Assembly: GCF_022012305.1 (NCBI RefSeq)
Contig: NZ_JAKLTM010000002.1
Coordinates: 310,001 to 374,000 of the forward strand
DNA from: Ramlibacter paludis
Lineage (GTDB): Bacteria; Pseudomonadota; Gammaproteobacteria; Burkholderiales; Burkholderiaceae_C
Length of the DNA stretch: 64,000 bases
Direction of reading: 5' to 3'
In this document: positions 44,338-54,521 of the stretch, piece by piece
How positions within the stretch are numbered: position 1 is the stretch's first letter
Layout: every line of letters begins with the position of its first letter
Made by a program: the position numbers and the translations under genes
Notes under the pieces: generated by a model
Database searches by the model: none
What the model was told of the DNA's origin: nothing
Seen by the model: the letters and a program-made list of their open reading frames with translations, nothing else

Positions 44338-44745
44338 TCAGGACGTGCGGTCGGCCAGCGGGTAGAGCTCGGTGTTCTCGCGCTGGATGCGCTTGGTGAG
44401 CGCCGCGAACACGGCCTGGGTCTCGCTGGCGAAACCGGCCGGGTCCTTGCGGATCGCCGAAACCTGCCACTTGTCGTTGTACGTCCCGAACACCTTGCCG
44501 AGGCCGCCCATCTCGTCCATGAACTTCTTGGCCATGCCCTTGGCGTCGGCATCCTTGCGCTCCATGAGCCGCGGATACAGGGCCTGGTCTTCCATGGCGA
44601 GGTGGAAGTTGAGCTTGCCCGCCAGGTTGCTCAGCAGCTTGCGCAGCACGGCGGCGTCCGCCTCGCCCTTGAGTTCGGTGCTCATGTCCTTGGCGATGAC
44701 CAGGATTTCGTTGTGCTGGGTCCGGAATTTGTCGGTAAAGCTCAT
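44338..44745 (-). CDS. Hemerythrin-like protein leading the redox operon
   Basis: Predicted 135 aa, helical. FRTQHNEILVIAKDM and LNFHLAMEDQALYPRLM give the first His and an H-x-x-x-E motif. The last helix reads RIQRENTELYPLA, where the usual second H-x-x-x-E has Arg instead of His. Di-iron binding may therefore be incomplete or altered. A strong GAGGGAGG site precedes the ATG at 44745. It is first in the operon, 22 bp before the flavin/heme fusion, and may sense O2 or NO. Confidence 0.72.
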   Translation of the reverse strand: MSFTDKFRTQHNEILVIAKDMSTELKGEADAAVLRKLLSNLAGKLNFHLAMEDQALYPRLMERKDADAKGMAKKFMDEMGGLGKVFGTYNDKWQVSAIRKDPAGFASETQAVFAALTKRIQRENTELYPLADRTS

Positions 44746-44830
44746 GCTGGCCTCCCTCGGTGAAGTGGAAACCAACTGTAACCAGTGGATACAAATAGCC
44801 CGATCTAGGGTTTCTACTGAGGGAATTCGC

Positions 44831-45049
44831 TTAACCGTGATGGATTCGGCAGGGCGGCCGGAAATCGTGCGCATGGCGGCAGGCGGCGTTGCTCTTGTTG
44901 TTCGCCTGCCGGCAATCGACCTTCGCGATGCGCGCCTCCTGCTTGGCGCCCTGGTTGGCCTTGCGGCCGTCCGGGCGCTGCTGCGACTGCTCGGTAGCGA
45001 ACGCGGTCGCCCACGGTGCTCGGCAGCGCTCTGGGATAATCGAAGACCA
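44831..45049 (-). pseudogene. Possible remnant of a small secreted-protein gene in the gap upstream of fumA
   Basis: A 73-codon open stretch without a usable start reads like the mature half of a small secreted protein (...ATAFATEQSQQRPDGRKAN, then QEARIAKVDCRQANNKSNA) with four Cys before a TAA. It overlaps the fumA start on the opposite strand. It may be a decayed gene or chance in GC-rich DNA. The rest of the 303-bp gap (44746-45048) shows only a GATAAT hexamer at 45035-45040, nine bases before fumA. Confidence 0.2.
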
Positions 45050-46602
45050 TGACGACCTTGATCAAAGCAGCCGACCTGATCGAATCCATCGCCGCGGCGC
45101 TGCAGTACATCTCCTACTACCACCCCGCCGACTACATCGCCCACCTCGCCCGCGCCTACGAGCGCGAGCAGAGCCCGGCGGCCAAGGACGCCATCGCGCA
45201 GATCCTGACCAACAGCAAGATGAGCGCGACCGGCCACCGGCCGATCTGCCAGGACACCGGCATCGTCAACGTCTTCCTGAAAATCGGCATGGACTGCAAG
45301 CTGGAAGGCTTCAGCGGCAGCCTGGAAGACGCGGTCAATGAAGGCGTGCGCCGCGCCTACCTGCACCCCGACAACACCCTGCGCGCCTCGGTCGTGGCCG
45401 ACCCGCACTTCGCCCGCAAGAACACCAACGACAACGCGCCGGCGGTGGTCAACGTCGAACTGGTCCCCGGCAACAGGGTCGACGTGACCGTCGCGGCCAA
45501 GGGCGGCGGCAGCGAGAACAAGAGCAAGATGATGATGCTCAACCCCAGCGACTCCATCGTCGACTGGGTGCTCAAGACCGTGCCCACCATGGGCGCCGGC
45601 TGGTGTCCTCCGGGCATGCTGGGCATCGGCATCGGCGGCACCGCGGAGAAGTCCGTGCTGCTGGCCAAGGAAGCGCTGATGGAAGACATCGACATGTACG
45701 AGCTGCAGGCCAAGGCCGGCCGCGGCGAGAAGCTGTCGCAGGTCGAGGAGATGCGCCTGGAGCTGTACGAGAAGGTCAACGCCCTCGGCATCGGCGCGCA
45801 GGGCCTGGGCGGCCTCACCACCGTGCTGGACATCAAGATCAAGATGTTCCCCTGCCACGCCGCCGGCAAGCCGGTCGCGATGATTCCCAACTGCGCGGCG
45901 ACGCGCCACGCGCACTTCACCATGGACGGTTCCGGCCCGGTCTACCTCGATCCGCCGAGCCTGGACCTGTGGCCGCAGGTGGCCTGGCAGGCCGACACGC
46001 AGAAGAGCAAGCGCGTCGACCTGAACACGCTGACCAAGGAAGAAATCGCAACCTGGAAGGCCGGCCAGACGCTGCTGCTGAACGGCAAGATGCTCACCGG
46101 CCGCGACGCGGCGCACAAGCGCATCCAGGACATGCTGGCCAAGGGCGAGAAGCTGCCGGTGGACTTCACCAACCGCGTCATCTACTACGTCGGCCCGGTC
46201 GACCCGGTGCGCGACGAGGTGGTGGGCCCGGCCGGCCCGACGACGTCGACCCGCATGGACAAGTTCACCGACATGATGCTGGCGAAGACCGGCCTGATCG
46301 GCATGATCGGCAAGTCCGAGCGCGGCCCGGAAGCCATCGCTTCCATCAAGCAGCACAAGGCGGCGTACCTGATGGCCGTGGGCGGCGCGGCCTACCTGGT
46401 CTCGAAGGCGATCAAGCAGTCCAGGGTGCTCGGCTTCGCCGACCTGGGCATGGAAGCGATCTACGAATTCGACGTGGTCGACATGCCGGTGACGGTGGCG
46501 GTGGACTCGCACGGTACGAGCGTGCACACCACCGGCCCCGCCGAGTGGTCCAAGCGCATCGCGACCGGCGAATTCAAGAAGATTCCGGTCGCGGCGGCCT
46601 GA
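45049..46602 (+). CDS. fumA: Class I (iron-sulfur) fumarate hydratase
   Basis: Predicted 517 aa. It hydrates fumarate with an oxygen-sensitive [4Fe-4S] cluster. The family blocks are RPICQDTGIVNVFLKIGMD, NTNDNAPAVVNVELVPGN, KGGGSENKSKMMMLNPSDS, WCPPGMLGIGIGGTAEK, MFPCHAAGKPVAMIPNCAAT and TSTRMDKFTDMMLAKTGLIG. The ATG at 45049 gives the standard N-terminus. A GATAAT at 45035-45040 could be a -10 element of an almost leaderless message. Together with fumC it gives an iron-dependent and an iron-free enzyme for the same step. Confidence 0.95.
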   Translation: MTTLIKAADLIESIAAALQYISYYHPADYIAHLARAYEREQSPAAKDAIAQILTNSKMSATGHRPICQDTGIVNVFLKIGMDCKLEGFSGSLEDAVNEGVRRAYLHPDNTLRASVVADPHFARKNTNDNAPAVVNVELVPGNRVDVTVAAKGGGSENKSKMMMLNPSDSIVDWVLKTVPTMGAGWCPPGMLGIGIGGTAEKSVLLAKEALMEDIDMYELQAKAGRGEKLSQVEEMRLELYEKVNALGIGAQGLGGLTTVLDIKIKMFPCHAAGKPVAMIPNCAATRHAHFTMDGSGPVYLDPPSLDLWPQVAWQADTQKSKRVDLNTLTKEEIATWKAGQTLLLNGKMLTGRDAAHKRIQDMLAKGEKLPVDFTNRVIYYVGPVDPVRDEVVGPAGPTTSTRMDKFTDMMLAKTGLIGMIGKSERGPEAIASIKQHKAAYLMAVGGAAYLVSKAIKQSRVLGFADLGMEAIYEFDVVDMPVTVAVDSHGTSVHTTGPAEWSKRIATGEFKKIPVAAA

Positions 46603-46692
46603 ACCTGATGGGGGAGAGGCCGGGGTCTATCCCTTGGCCGCAGCGAAGGGCGGGAGTAGAGTCGATTCCCCGGATGGTTCGAGGAGAACGCC

Positions 46693-47400
46693 ATGGGTGG
46701 TGCCATTCCAGGGCCCTTGTGCAACCTTCACAAGAGGCCGAAGTTCCTGGACGACGGAACGATGTGCCGCTGCGAGTCGCCCCTGCCCGGCCCCACCGGA
46801 ACCGAACTGTCGATGTGGGACCACCCCACCTGGGGAAAGTCGGCGCCCAGCTACCTGGGCAACGAACGATGGTTCGAGCAGCGGTACCCCGACCTCCTGG
46901 AGCATGCGCGCACGGTCTTCGTCGAAGCGGTCAACGACTGGGTCGACAGGAACTGGGGCGAGAAGCAGTACGACGAGGTGAGCCCGCGGATCCGCGTCAT
47001 CGGGAAGAACATCTACAACAGCGATGACGAGGCAACCCGCAACAAGGCCCTCCTGAAGGCCCTGGCCTCGCCGAAGCGCTTCCTGTTCGACAACGCCTTC
47101 GAAGCTTGCGGGGACGTCCGCCAGTCGAAGTGGGAGGCCGACAAGGTCCTGGGCCAATTCGCCATCGACATCGTGACGCCGGTGACGATCAACTACTCGC
47201 AGCAGATGGTCCGGATCGAGCCGGTCCATTCGTTCGCGTGGAGCACGGAGATGTACGTGGACGACACCATGGGCTTGCAGCCGAACGACCCGATCGTGAC
47301 GGGGATCCTCGCGCAGCCCTTGCTCGACAATGTACCGAGTCGCCGGGTGAAGCGCGCCAAGTGGCAGATCGGCGGCAGCGGCGTGAAAAAGGACTCCTGA
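46693..47400 (+). CDS. Uncharacterised protein
   Basis: Predicted 235 aa. The start is secure: GAGGAG lies six bases before the ATG at 46693. The protein is soluble, without signal peptide or membrane segment. The N-terminus is Gly/Pro/Cys-rich (MGGAIPGPLCNLHKRPKFLD, then CRCESPLPGPTGTE). The middle is charged and helical (ARTVFVEAVNDWVDRNWGEK), and aromatic strands follow (TINYSQQMVRIEPVHSFAW). No known domain is recognised. It stands alone between fumA and murI, with 90 and 83 bp on the two sides. Confidence 0.65.
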   Translation: MGGAIPGPLCNLHKRPKFLDDGTMCRCESPLPGPTGTELSMWDHPTWGKSAPSYLGNERWFEQRYPDLLEHARTVFVEAVNDWVDRNWGEKQYDEVSPRIRVIGKNIYNSDDEATRNKALLKALASPKRFLFDNAFEACGDVRQSKWEADKVLGQFAIDIVTPVTINYSQQMVRIEPVHSFAWSTEMYVDDTMGLQPNDPIVTGILAQPLLDNVPSRRVKRAKWQIGGSGVKKDS

Positions 47401-47483
47401 GGCCGGCGGGGCGAAATTTCCTGTCGCATCGGCCTGAACTTGTCTGGCGCCGGACCAGCCGCCGAACGCTCTACAGTGCGGGG

Positions 47484-48242
47484 ATGGATCAGGATCGTCC
47501 CATCGGAGTGTTCGACAGCGGCGTCGGCGGCCTGAGCGTGCTGCGCGCGCTGCGCGCCGAGCTGCCCGCCGAAGACTTCGTCTACTTCTCCGACGCCGGT
47601 CACGCCCCTTACGGCGAGAAGGGCGAACAGTTCGTGTCGGACCGCTCGCTGTCCATCGCGGTCGACCTGCTGGAGCGGCATCGCATCAAGGGCCTGGTGA
47701 TCGCCTGCAACACGGCGACGGCCGCGGCGGTGCACCTGCTGCGCGCGCGGCACAACCAGTTGCCGGTGGTCGGCGTCGAACCCGCACTCACGCCCGCCGC
47801 GGCCCTGACGAAGACCGGCAAGGTGGCAGTGCTCGCCACGCGCGGCACGCTGGGCAGCGCGAAGTTCCAGGCCTTGCGGGATTCGCTGCGCGACCAGGCG
47901 GAGTTCGTGCTGGTGCCTTGCGACGGGCTGGCGGCAGCCATCGAGGCCGACGACCAGGAACAGATCGCTTCGCTGTGCCGGAAGTACACGCGCGATCTCG
48001 AAGGGGTCGACACGCTGGTACTGGGGTGCACGCACTATCCCTTTGCGGCGCAGGTGTTCCGTCAGCTGCTGGGGCCCGGGGTGCAGCTGGTGGAGACGGG
48101 CGAGCCGGTGGCGCGGCAGACGCGGCGGCTGCTGGAGGCGCAGGGCCTGTTGAAGCCGGAAGGCAGCGGCGCCGTGCACTGGCAGACGACGGGCTCGCAG
48201 GAGGCCTTGCGGGCCGCGGCTTCGCGCTGGCTGGGACTCTGA
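47484..48242 (+). CDS. murI: Glutamate racemase
   Basis: Predicted 252 aa. It makes D-glutamate for peptidoglycan in the cytoplasm. The two catalytic Cys motifs are visible: IACNTATAAAVHLLR (about 73) and LGCTHYPFAAQVF (about 184), along with GVFDSGVGGLSVLRAL at the N-terminus and FSDAGHAPYGEKGEQFV. The ATG at 47484 fits the family start. Confidence 0.96.
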   Translation: MDQDRPIGVFDSGVGGLSVLRALRAELPAEDFVYFSDAGHAPYGEKGEQFVSDRSLSIAVDLLERHRIKGLVIACNTATAAAVHLLRARHNQLPVVGVEPALTPAAALTKTGKVAVLATRGTLGSAKFQALRDSLRDQAEFVLVPCDGLAAAIEADDQEQIASLCRKYTRDLEGVDTLVLGCTHYPFAAQVFRQLLGPGVQLVETGEPVARQTRRLLEAQGLLKPEGSGAVHWQTTGSQEALRAAASRWLGL

Positions 48243-48255
48243 TCGGCCCTGCCCT

Positions 48256-49437
48256 TCACCCCTGCGAAAAGAACACGTCCAGCGTCGGGAAGCGATCCTT
48301 CCCCTCGATGCAATCCAGCAGGTAGAGCGCCAGCCCGGGGTCCCCGGTCCACAGCGAATGGCGCCACTGCCCGTATTCCTCGCGCGCCTGCTCCACCTGG
48401 GCGATGCCGTGCATCGCGAAGGCCCGCGCGCGGCCCAGCCATTTTTCCTCGCCGAAGCGCCGATAGAGCTTCAGGAACGCATAGCCGTTGCCGCCCGTGC
48501 CGTGGCACAGGTTCGCGCCCTTGCGCAGCGGCCCGGCCTGCCAGGTCGCCTCGCCGGCGGCGCGCAGCACGTCGTCGAGTTCGCGGTCGGGGGAATCCGC
48601 CAGGCAGATCACGAAGCCCGGAGCGCCGTGGCAGTACTGCATCAGCAGCTGGCCGCCGCGCGGCGCGTCCAGCTGCGCGCGCCAGTTCGCGAGGCTGCCC
48701 TGCCACTCCGCATTGCGCACCACGGTGTTGGAGATGCACTGCTGCCACTCGAGCCATTCCTGCGCGGGCAGCAGGTCGCGCCCGGCAATGATGGGCGACG
48801 CGGTCGCGACGAAACCGTGCACCGCATCGAGGTAGGTGGAAGTGCGGCCGTACAGGTCCTGCGTCCAGTACAGGCACTCCTCCTTGTCCGACCATTGCAG
48901 CTGGCTCCAGAGCGTGCGCGCCGCGCCCAGGAAGAGACGCGACCAGCGCGCATCGCCGGTCGCGCGAAAGAGGAACAGGGCCGCCAGCAGGCTGCCCGGG
49001 GCGCCCCACATCAGCTCGCGGGCCGGGTGCTCGAAGTTGGCCGCGATGTGCTCCGCGAGCAGCTCCGCGGTGCGCGCATCGGGCTGCAACCATTGGCGCA
49101 AGAGCAGCGCGCCCGTTTCGCCCATCATGTAGGAACCCGGCTCGCTCTCGTCGAGGCCGCGCAGTTCGGCGATCGACTGCGCGTAGTCGTTGTGCAGCTC
49201 CACCGCGCCACGCGCCTGCAGCATGTGCAGCGCCCAGTGCACCCCGGCATCGCCGAAATACAGTCCTTGCAGCGGCGTGGGGTTCTTCTTCATGTCGAGC
49301 CGGTGCGTGGGCCAGCCCTGCCCCGGCAGGAAGGCCTCCTCCGTGCCTTCGACGATGCGCTCCACCATCTCGCGCGCGGCCGCGGCATCCCAGCCCAGCG
49401 TGCGCAGGGGCTCGTGCCGTTCCGGGTCGAACATCAT
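48256..49437 (-). CDS. Orphan LanC-like protein
   Basis: Predicted 393 aa, an (alpha/alpha) toroid of the lanthionine-cyclase family. The Zn ligands are visible in LLMQYCHGAPGFVICLAD and NLCHGTGGNGYAFLKLYRRF. Other repeats include TPLQGLYFGDAGVHWALHML and GETGALLLRQWL. In lantibiotic clusters LanC adds Cys thiols to dehydrated residues, but no LanB/LanM dehydratase, precursor peptide or protease is nearby. Eukaryote-like LANCL homologues add glutathione to dehydroamino acids, and a similar housekeeping role is possible here. The ATG at 49437 overlaps the stop of the MFS gene as ATGA, so the two are translationally coupled. Confidence 0.85.
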   Translation of the reverse strand: MMFDPERHEPLRTLGWDAAAAREMVERIVEGTEEAFLPGQGWPTHRLDMKKNPTPLQGLYFGDAGVHWALHMLQARGAVELHNDYAQSIAELRGLDESEPGSYMMGETGALLLRQWLQPDARTAELLAEHIAANFEHPARELMWGAPGSLLAALFLFRATGDARWSRLFLGAARTLWSQLQWSDKEECLYWTQDLYGRTSTYLDAVHGFVATASPIIAGRDLLPAQEWLEWQQCISNTVVRNAEWQGSLANWRAQLDAPRGGQLLMQYCHGAPGFVICLADSPDRELDDVLRAAGEATWQAGPLRKGANLCHGTGGNGYAFLKLYRRFGEEKWLGRARAFAMHGIAQVEQAREEYGQWRHSLWTGDPGLALYLLDCIEGKDRFPTLDVFFSQG

Positions 49438-50741
49438 GCGGCGGCTCCCGCGAGCGCCGCGCCGCGTCCGCGCTGCACGTCCACCTTCAGCAGCAGCACC
49501 AGGCCGACCACGAACATCACCGCCGTCGACATGATGGCCATGCGCTGGTTGCCGCCGGTGGCCCAGGTGATGGCGCCGTAGGTGAGCGGTCCGATGATGC
49601 TGGAGAGGCGGATGGCGAAGGTCCACAGGCCGTAGAACTCGGCCAGCTGCGTCGGCGGCGCGAACATGCCGGCCAGCGCCCGGCCGGCCGACTGGCTGGA
49701 TCCCATGCACAGGCCCGCGATGGTGGCGGCCCACCAGAACTGGCCCTTGGTCTGCGACAGCGCCGCGATGATGCACACGACCACCCACCCCACCAGCGTG
49801 CTGCCCAGGGCCAGCTTGTGGCCGATGCGGTCCTGCAGGTAGCCCCAGGCGAACGCGCCGCCGGCGGCCGCGAGGTTCAGCACGAAGATCAGCACCATCG
49901 TTTCCTGCTGCTGGAAGCCGATCACCGACTCCGCGTAGATGGCCGCCAGCGAGATCGCCACCGAGACGCCGCCCTGGTAGAACACCGCGCAGGCCATCAG
50001 CCACATGAAGTCGCGGTAGCGGCGCGCGTCCTGGAAGGTGCGGCGCAACTGGCGCAGCGACGCGGCGACGCCGCCTTCGCGCAGCGCCTCCGGATTGGGA
50101 CGCGCGCGCTCCTGCAGCAGGCGGAAGGTGACCGTGGACGCGAGGCCGTAGACGACCGCCGTGATCAACATCGTCACCGGCACGAAGGTGGCCGCGGGAA
50201 CGGCATGTGCCTGCGACCAGATCACGTAGCCCAGGCAGATGCCCAGCGTGAGCATGCCGCCGAAGTAACCGAAGGACCAGCCCCAGCCGCTCACCTTGCC
50301 CAGGGACTCGGCGCGCGCGAGCTCCGGCAGGAAGGCCGCCGTGAGCGACTCCCCATAGCTGTAGAACACGTTGGAGACGATGATCAGCAGCATCGCGAAC
50401 ACGACCTCGCCGGGCCGCGCGAATGCGAGGCCCGCGGTGGCGAGCACGCAGCCTAGCGTGACGAGGGCCAGGACGCGTTTCTTGGCGCCGCGCAGGTCGG
50501 CATAGGCGCCGATGCTGGGCATGGTCAGCATCACGATCGCATACGAGATGCTGAGCGCGAGGGTCCAGGCGAAGGTGGCCCACTGCGCCTTCTGCGCGAT
50601 GCCGCCGACGAAGTACGCCGCGAAGACGGCGGTGATGACGACCGTGGTGTAGCCGGAGTTGGCGAAGTCGTACATCGCCCAGCCGAACACCTCGCGCTTG
50701 CGCACGCCGGGGTTCAGGGCGTCCTGGGAAAAGAGTGGCAT
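49434..50741 (-). CDS. UMF1/Atg22-type MFS transporter
   Basis: Predicted 435 aa with about twelve membrane helices. The N-terminal WAMYDFANSGYTTVVITAVF and SNVFYSYGESLTAAFLPELA are the hallmarks of the UMF1 (Atg22-like) family. Members export or recycle amino acids or small molecules; substrates are mostly unknown. Its start codon directly follows the 89-bp hairpin repeat at 50742-50830 and has no clear Shine-Dalgarno site. Coupling to the LanC-like gene suggests both handle the same peptide or thiol compound. Confidence 0.85.
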   Translation of the reverse strand: MPLFSQDALNPGVRKREVFGWAMYDFANSGYTTVVITAVFAAYFVGGIAQKAQWATFAWTLALSISYAIVMLTMPSIGAYADLRGAKKRVLALVTLGCVLATAGLAFARPGEVVFAMLLIIVSNVFYSYGESLTAAFLPELARAESLGKVSGWGWSFGYFGGMLTLGICLGYVIWSQAHAVPAATFVPVTMLITAVVYGLASTVTFRLLQERARPNPEALREGGVAASLRQLRRTFQDARRYRDFMWLMACAVFYQGGVSVAISLAAIYAESVIGFQQQETMVLIFVLNLAAAGGAFAWGYLQDRIGHKLALGSTLVGWVVVCIIAALSQTKGQFWWAATIAGLCMGSSQSAGRALAGMFAPPTQLAEFYGLWTFAIRLSSIIGPLTYGAITWATGGNQRMAIMSTAVMFVVGLVLLLKVDVQRGRGAALAGAAA

Positions 50742-50830
50742 AGGGGCTGGAGGCTAGGTGCTGGAGGCTGGGGAATCGTCGTCACGCCGGCGCATTATCC
50801 CTAGCCTCTAGCCTCGAGCCTCTAGCCCCT
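50742..50830. repeat. About 90-bp hairpin element, copy B, ending at the MFS start codon
   Basis: It starts AGGGGCTGGAGGCTAG at the MFS start codon and ends CTCTAGCCCCT, with repeated GCCTC/TAG units in the far arm. It fills nearly all of the 94-bp gap between the acidic protein gene (ends 50836) and the MFS gene. The first 16 bases and the last 7 are the same as in copy A (20017-20107); the loops differ. Confidence 0.75.
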
Positions 50831-50835
50831 TGAGT

Positions 50836-51465
50836 TCAGTGCAGGTGCCGCGGCCGGCGGCCGCCTCCATGCCCGCCGCCCGAACCGCCGCCGCTGCCGC
50901 GCGGCGGCTTGCCCAGTTCGAGCGAATTCACCAGCGCGTCGAAGCGCTGCGAGAACAGCTTGTCGACTTCCGCCACCACGCCATCGAGTTCGTTGGTGTC
51001 GAAGTGGCGTTCCATCAGGTTCACCACGTCCTGCACCAGCAGGTCGCGCTGCACCTGCATGATGGCCGCGGGCGTGGGGCCGACGAACAGCATCAGGAAG
51101 TCGTCGCGCGACTCGTCTTCCGGCGGCGCCTCTTCCTCGTCGAACTCGGCGTCGTAGAAGGTCACCTCGATCGCGGCGCCCTCCTCGGCCAGTTCGTTGA
51201 GCGACATGCACATCTCGTCGAGCTGCTGGCGAAAGTCCACGTCGCCGGCGACCGTCCAGCACATCGTCAGCAGGTGCTCCTGCGCGTCGAACTTGATGCC
51301 GGGCTCTTCCTCGTAGGCGCTTTCGGCGCCGTCGGCCAAGGACTTGGCGCCGGAGTAGGTCCACAGCGGCTTGAGCGCTTCCTGCAGCTGGGCGTAGGTG
51401 ACCCCATCGCGCAGCGGCACGTCGCCGTGCACGTGGATCTCAAAAGGGGCGTCGTATTGGGACAT
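50836..51465 (-). CDS. Acidic uncharacterised protein with Gly/His-rich tail
   Basis: Predicted 209 aa. A soluble body contains acidic runs (AYEEEPGIKFDAQEHLL, VTFYDAEFDEEEAPPEDES) and a C-terminal low-complexity tail rich in Gly, Arg and His. Segments LTMCWTVAGDVDFRQQLDEM and LMLFVGPTPAAIMQVQRDLL look like a folded alpha/beta domain. I do not recognise a family. The ATG at 51465 gives MSQYDAPFEIHVHGDVPLRD. It is separated from the MFS gene only by the hairpin repeat, and three tRNA genes precede it. Confidence 0.65.
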   Translation of the reverse strand: MSQYDAPFEIHVHGDVPLRDGVTYAQLQEALKPLWTYSGAKSLADGAESAYEEEPGIKFDAQEHLLTMCWTVAGDVDFRQQLDEMCMSLNELAEEGAAIEVTFYDAEFDEEEAPPEDESRDDFLMLFVGPTPAAIMQVQRDLLVQDVVNLMERHFDTNELDGVVAEVDKLFSQRFDALVNSLELGKPPRGSGGGSGGGHGGGRRPRHLH

Positions 51466-51485
51466 GTGCCTCATTGTCCGCCAAA

Positions 51486-51574
51486 TGGTGCCTCGAGCCG
51501 GAATCGAACCGGCACGCCTTGTTAGGGGCGGCGGATTTTAAGTCCGCTGTGTCTACCGATTTCACCATCGAGGC
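51486..51574 (-). tRNA. tRNA-Leu (anticodon UAA)
   Basis: The reverse strand folds to a cloverleaf. The acceptor is GCCUCGA/UCGAGGC, the anticodon loop in GGACTTAAAATCC gives UAA, and a long variable arm (CCGCCCCTAACAAGGCG region) is as expected for a class II tRNA. GGTTCGATTCC forms the T arm and CCA is encoded at 51488-51486. Confidence 0.95.
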
Positions 51575-51580
51575 GCGCCA

Positions 51581-51612
51581 AACAAAAAGGGGAAGCCGGC
51601 TGGCTTCCCCTT
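51581..51612 (-). terminator. Terminator after tRNA-Gly (51619-51694)
   Basis: An 11-bp stem AAGGGGAAGCC / GGCTTCCCCTT with loop GGCT is followed on the minus strand by a T run (TTTTTGTT). Confidence 0.85.
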
Positions 51613-51618
51613 GTGCGT

Positions 51619-51694
51619 TGGAGCGGCAGAAGAGTCTCGAACTCTCGACCTCAACCTTGGCAAGGTTGCGCTCTACCAACTGAGCTACTGCCGC
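51619..51694 (-). tRNA. tRNA-Gly (anticodon GCC), copy 1
   Basis: The acceptor is GCGGCAG/CTGCCGC, the anticodon stem-loop ACCTTGCCAAGGT gives GCC, the T arm is GAGTTCGAGACTC and CCA is encoded. The gene sequence is the same as copy 2 at 51830-51905. Confidence 0.95.
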
Positions 51695-51706
51695 ATCGAC
51701 TTTTCC

Positions 51707-51780
51707 TGGAGGCGCGAAGCGGAGTCGAACCGCTCTAGACGGATTTGCAATCCGTTGCATAACCGATTTGCTATCGCGCC
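51707..51780 (-). tRNA. tRNA-Cys (anticodon GCA)
   Basis: The acceptor is GGCGCGA/TCGCGCC, the anticodon stem-loop GGATTGCAAATCC gives GCA, the T arm is GCGGTTCGACTCCGC and CCA is encoded. Confidence 0.95.
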
Positions 51781-51792
51781 AAACCGTTAATC

Positions 51793-51817
51793 AAAAGGGG
51801 CACTGGACGTGCCCCTT
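51793..51817 (-). terminator. Terminator after tRNA-Gly copy 2
   Basis: A nine-base stem AAGGGGCAC / GTGCCCCTT with loop TGGAC is followed on the minus strand by TTTT. Confidence 0.75.
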
Positions 51818-51829
51818 CATGAAAGGATC

Positions 51830-51905
51830 TGGAGCGGCAGAAGAGTCTCGAACTCTCGACCTCAACCTTGGCAAGGTTGCGCTCTACCAACTGAGCTACT
51901 GCCGC
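51830..51905 (-). tRNA. tRNA-Gly (anticodon GCC), copy 2
   Basis: It is the same tRNA sequence as copy 1, with CCA encoded at 51832-51830. The duplication is local, with tRNA-Cys between the copies. Confidence 0.95.
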
Positions 51906-51929
51906 ATCGAGCCGAGATTATAGACCAAG

Positions 51930-51961
51930 TTTTTGGGGCTCCTCGACGGGAGCCCCAAAAA
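51930..51961. terminator. Terminator after lon
   Basis: A perfect 13-bp stem TTTTTGGGGCTCC / GGAGCCCCAAAAA has a six-base loop, with T runs in both directions. It follows lon by about 15 bp. Confidence 0.92.
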
Positions 51962-51976
51962 CACGCGGCACCCCGC

Positions 51977-54391
<2,415 letters not shown>

Positions 54392-54416
54392 GGAGCTCCT
54401 CTAAGTTACTCAACCG

Positions 54417-54444
54417 AATATGGCTGGCATGCAGCCATTTTCAA
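54417..54444 (-). promoter_or_regulatory. Promoter of lon, possibly heat-shock type
   Basis: TTGAAA (54444-54439), a 16-bp spacer and CATATT (54422-54417) lie about 25 bp upstream of the lon ATG. GTTGAAA and CCATAT also resemble the sigma-32 consensus (CTTGAA ... CCCCAT), so heat-shock control is possible. Confidence 0.5.
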
Positions 54445-54486
54445 CCCGGCTGCACCCAGTCGGGGGCAGGCCGGACGGATTGGCAC

Positions 54487-54513
54487 AAAAAAAATGGGGC
54501 TGCGACGGCCCCA
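54487..54513 (-). terminator. Terminator after clpX
   Basis: On the minus strand, the stem GTGGGGC / GCCCCAT with a CGTCGCA loop is followed by eight T residues. Confidence 0.92.
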
Positions 54514-54521
54514 CTTCCTCA

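Noticed and set aside
45058..45065. FNR-like TTGATCAA near fumA
   Set aside because: It lies inside the coding region and lacks the four-base spacer of an FNR box.
48256..50835. A lanthipeptide biosynthesis cluster
   Set aside because: No dehydratase, precursor with Ser/Thr/Cys core, or leader protease was found near the LanC-like gene.
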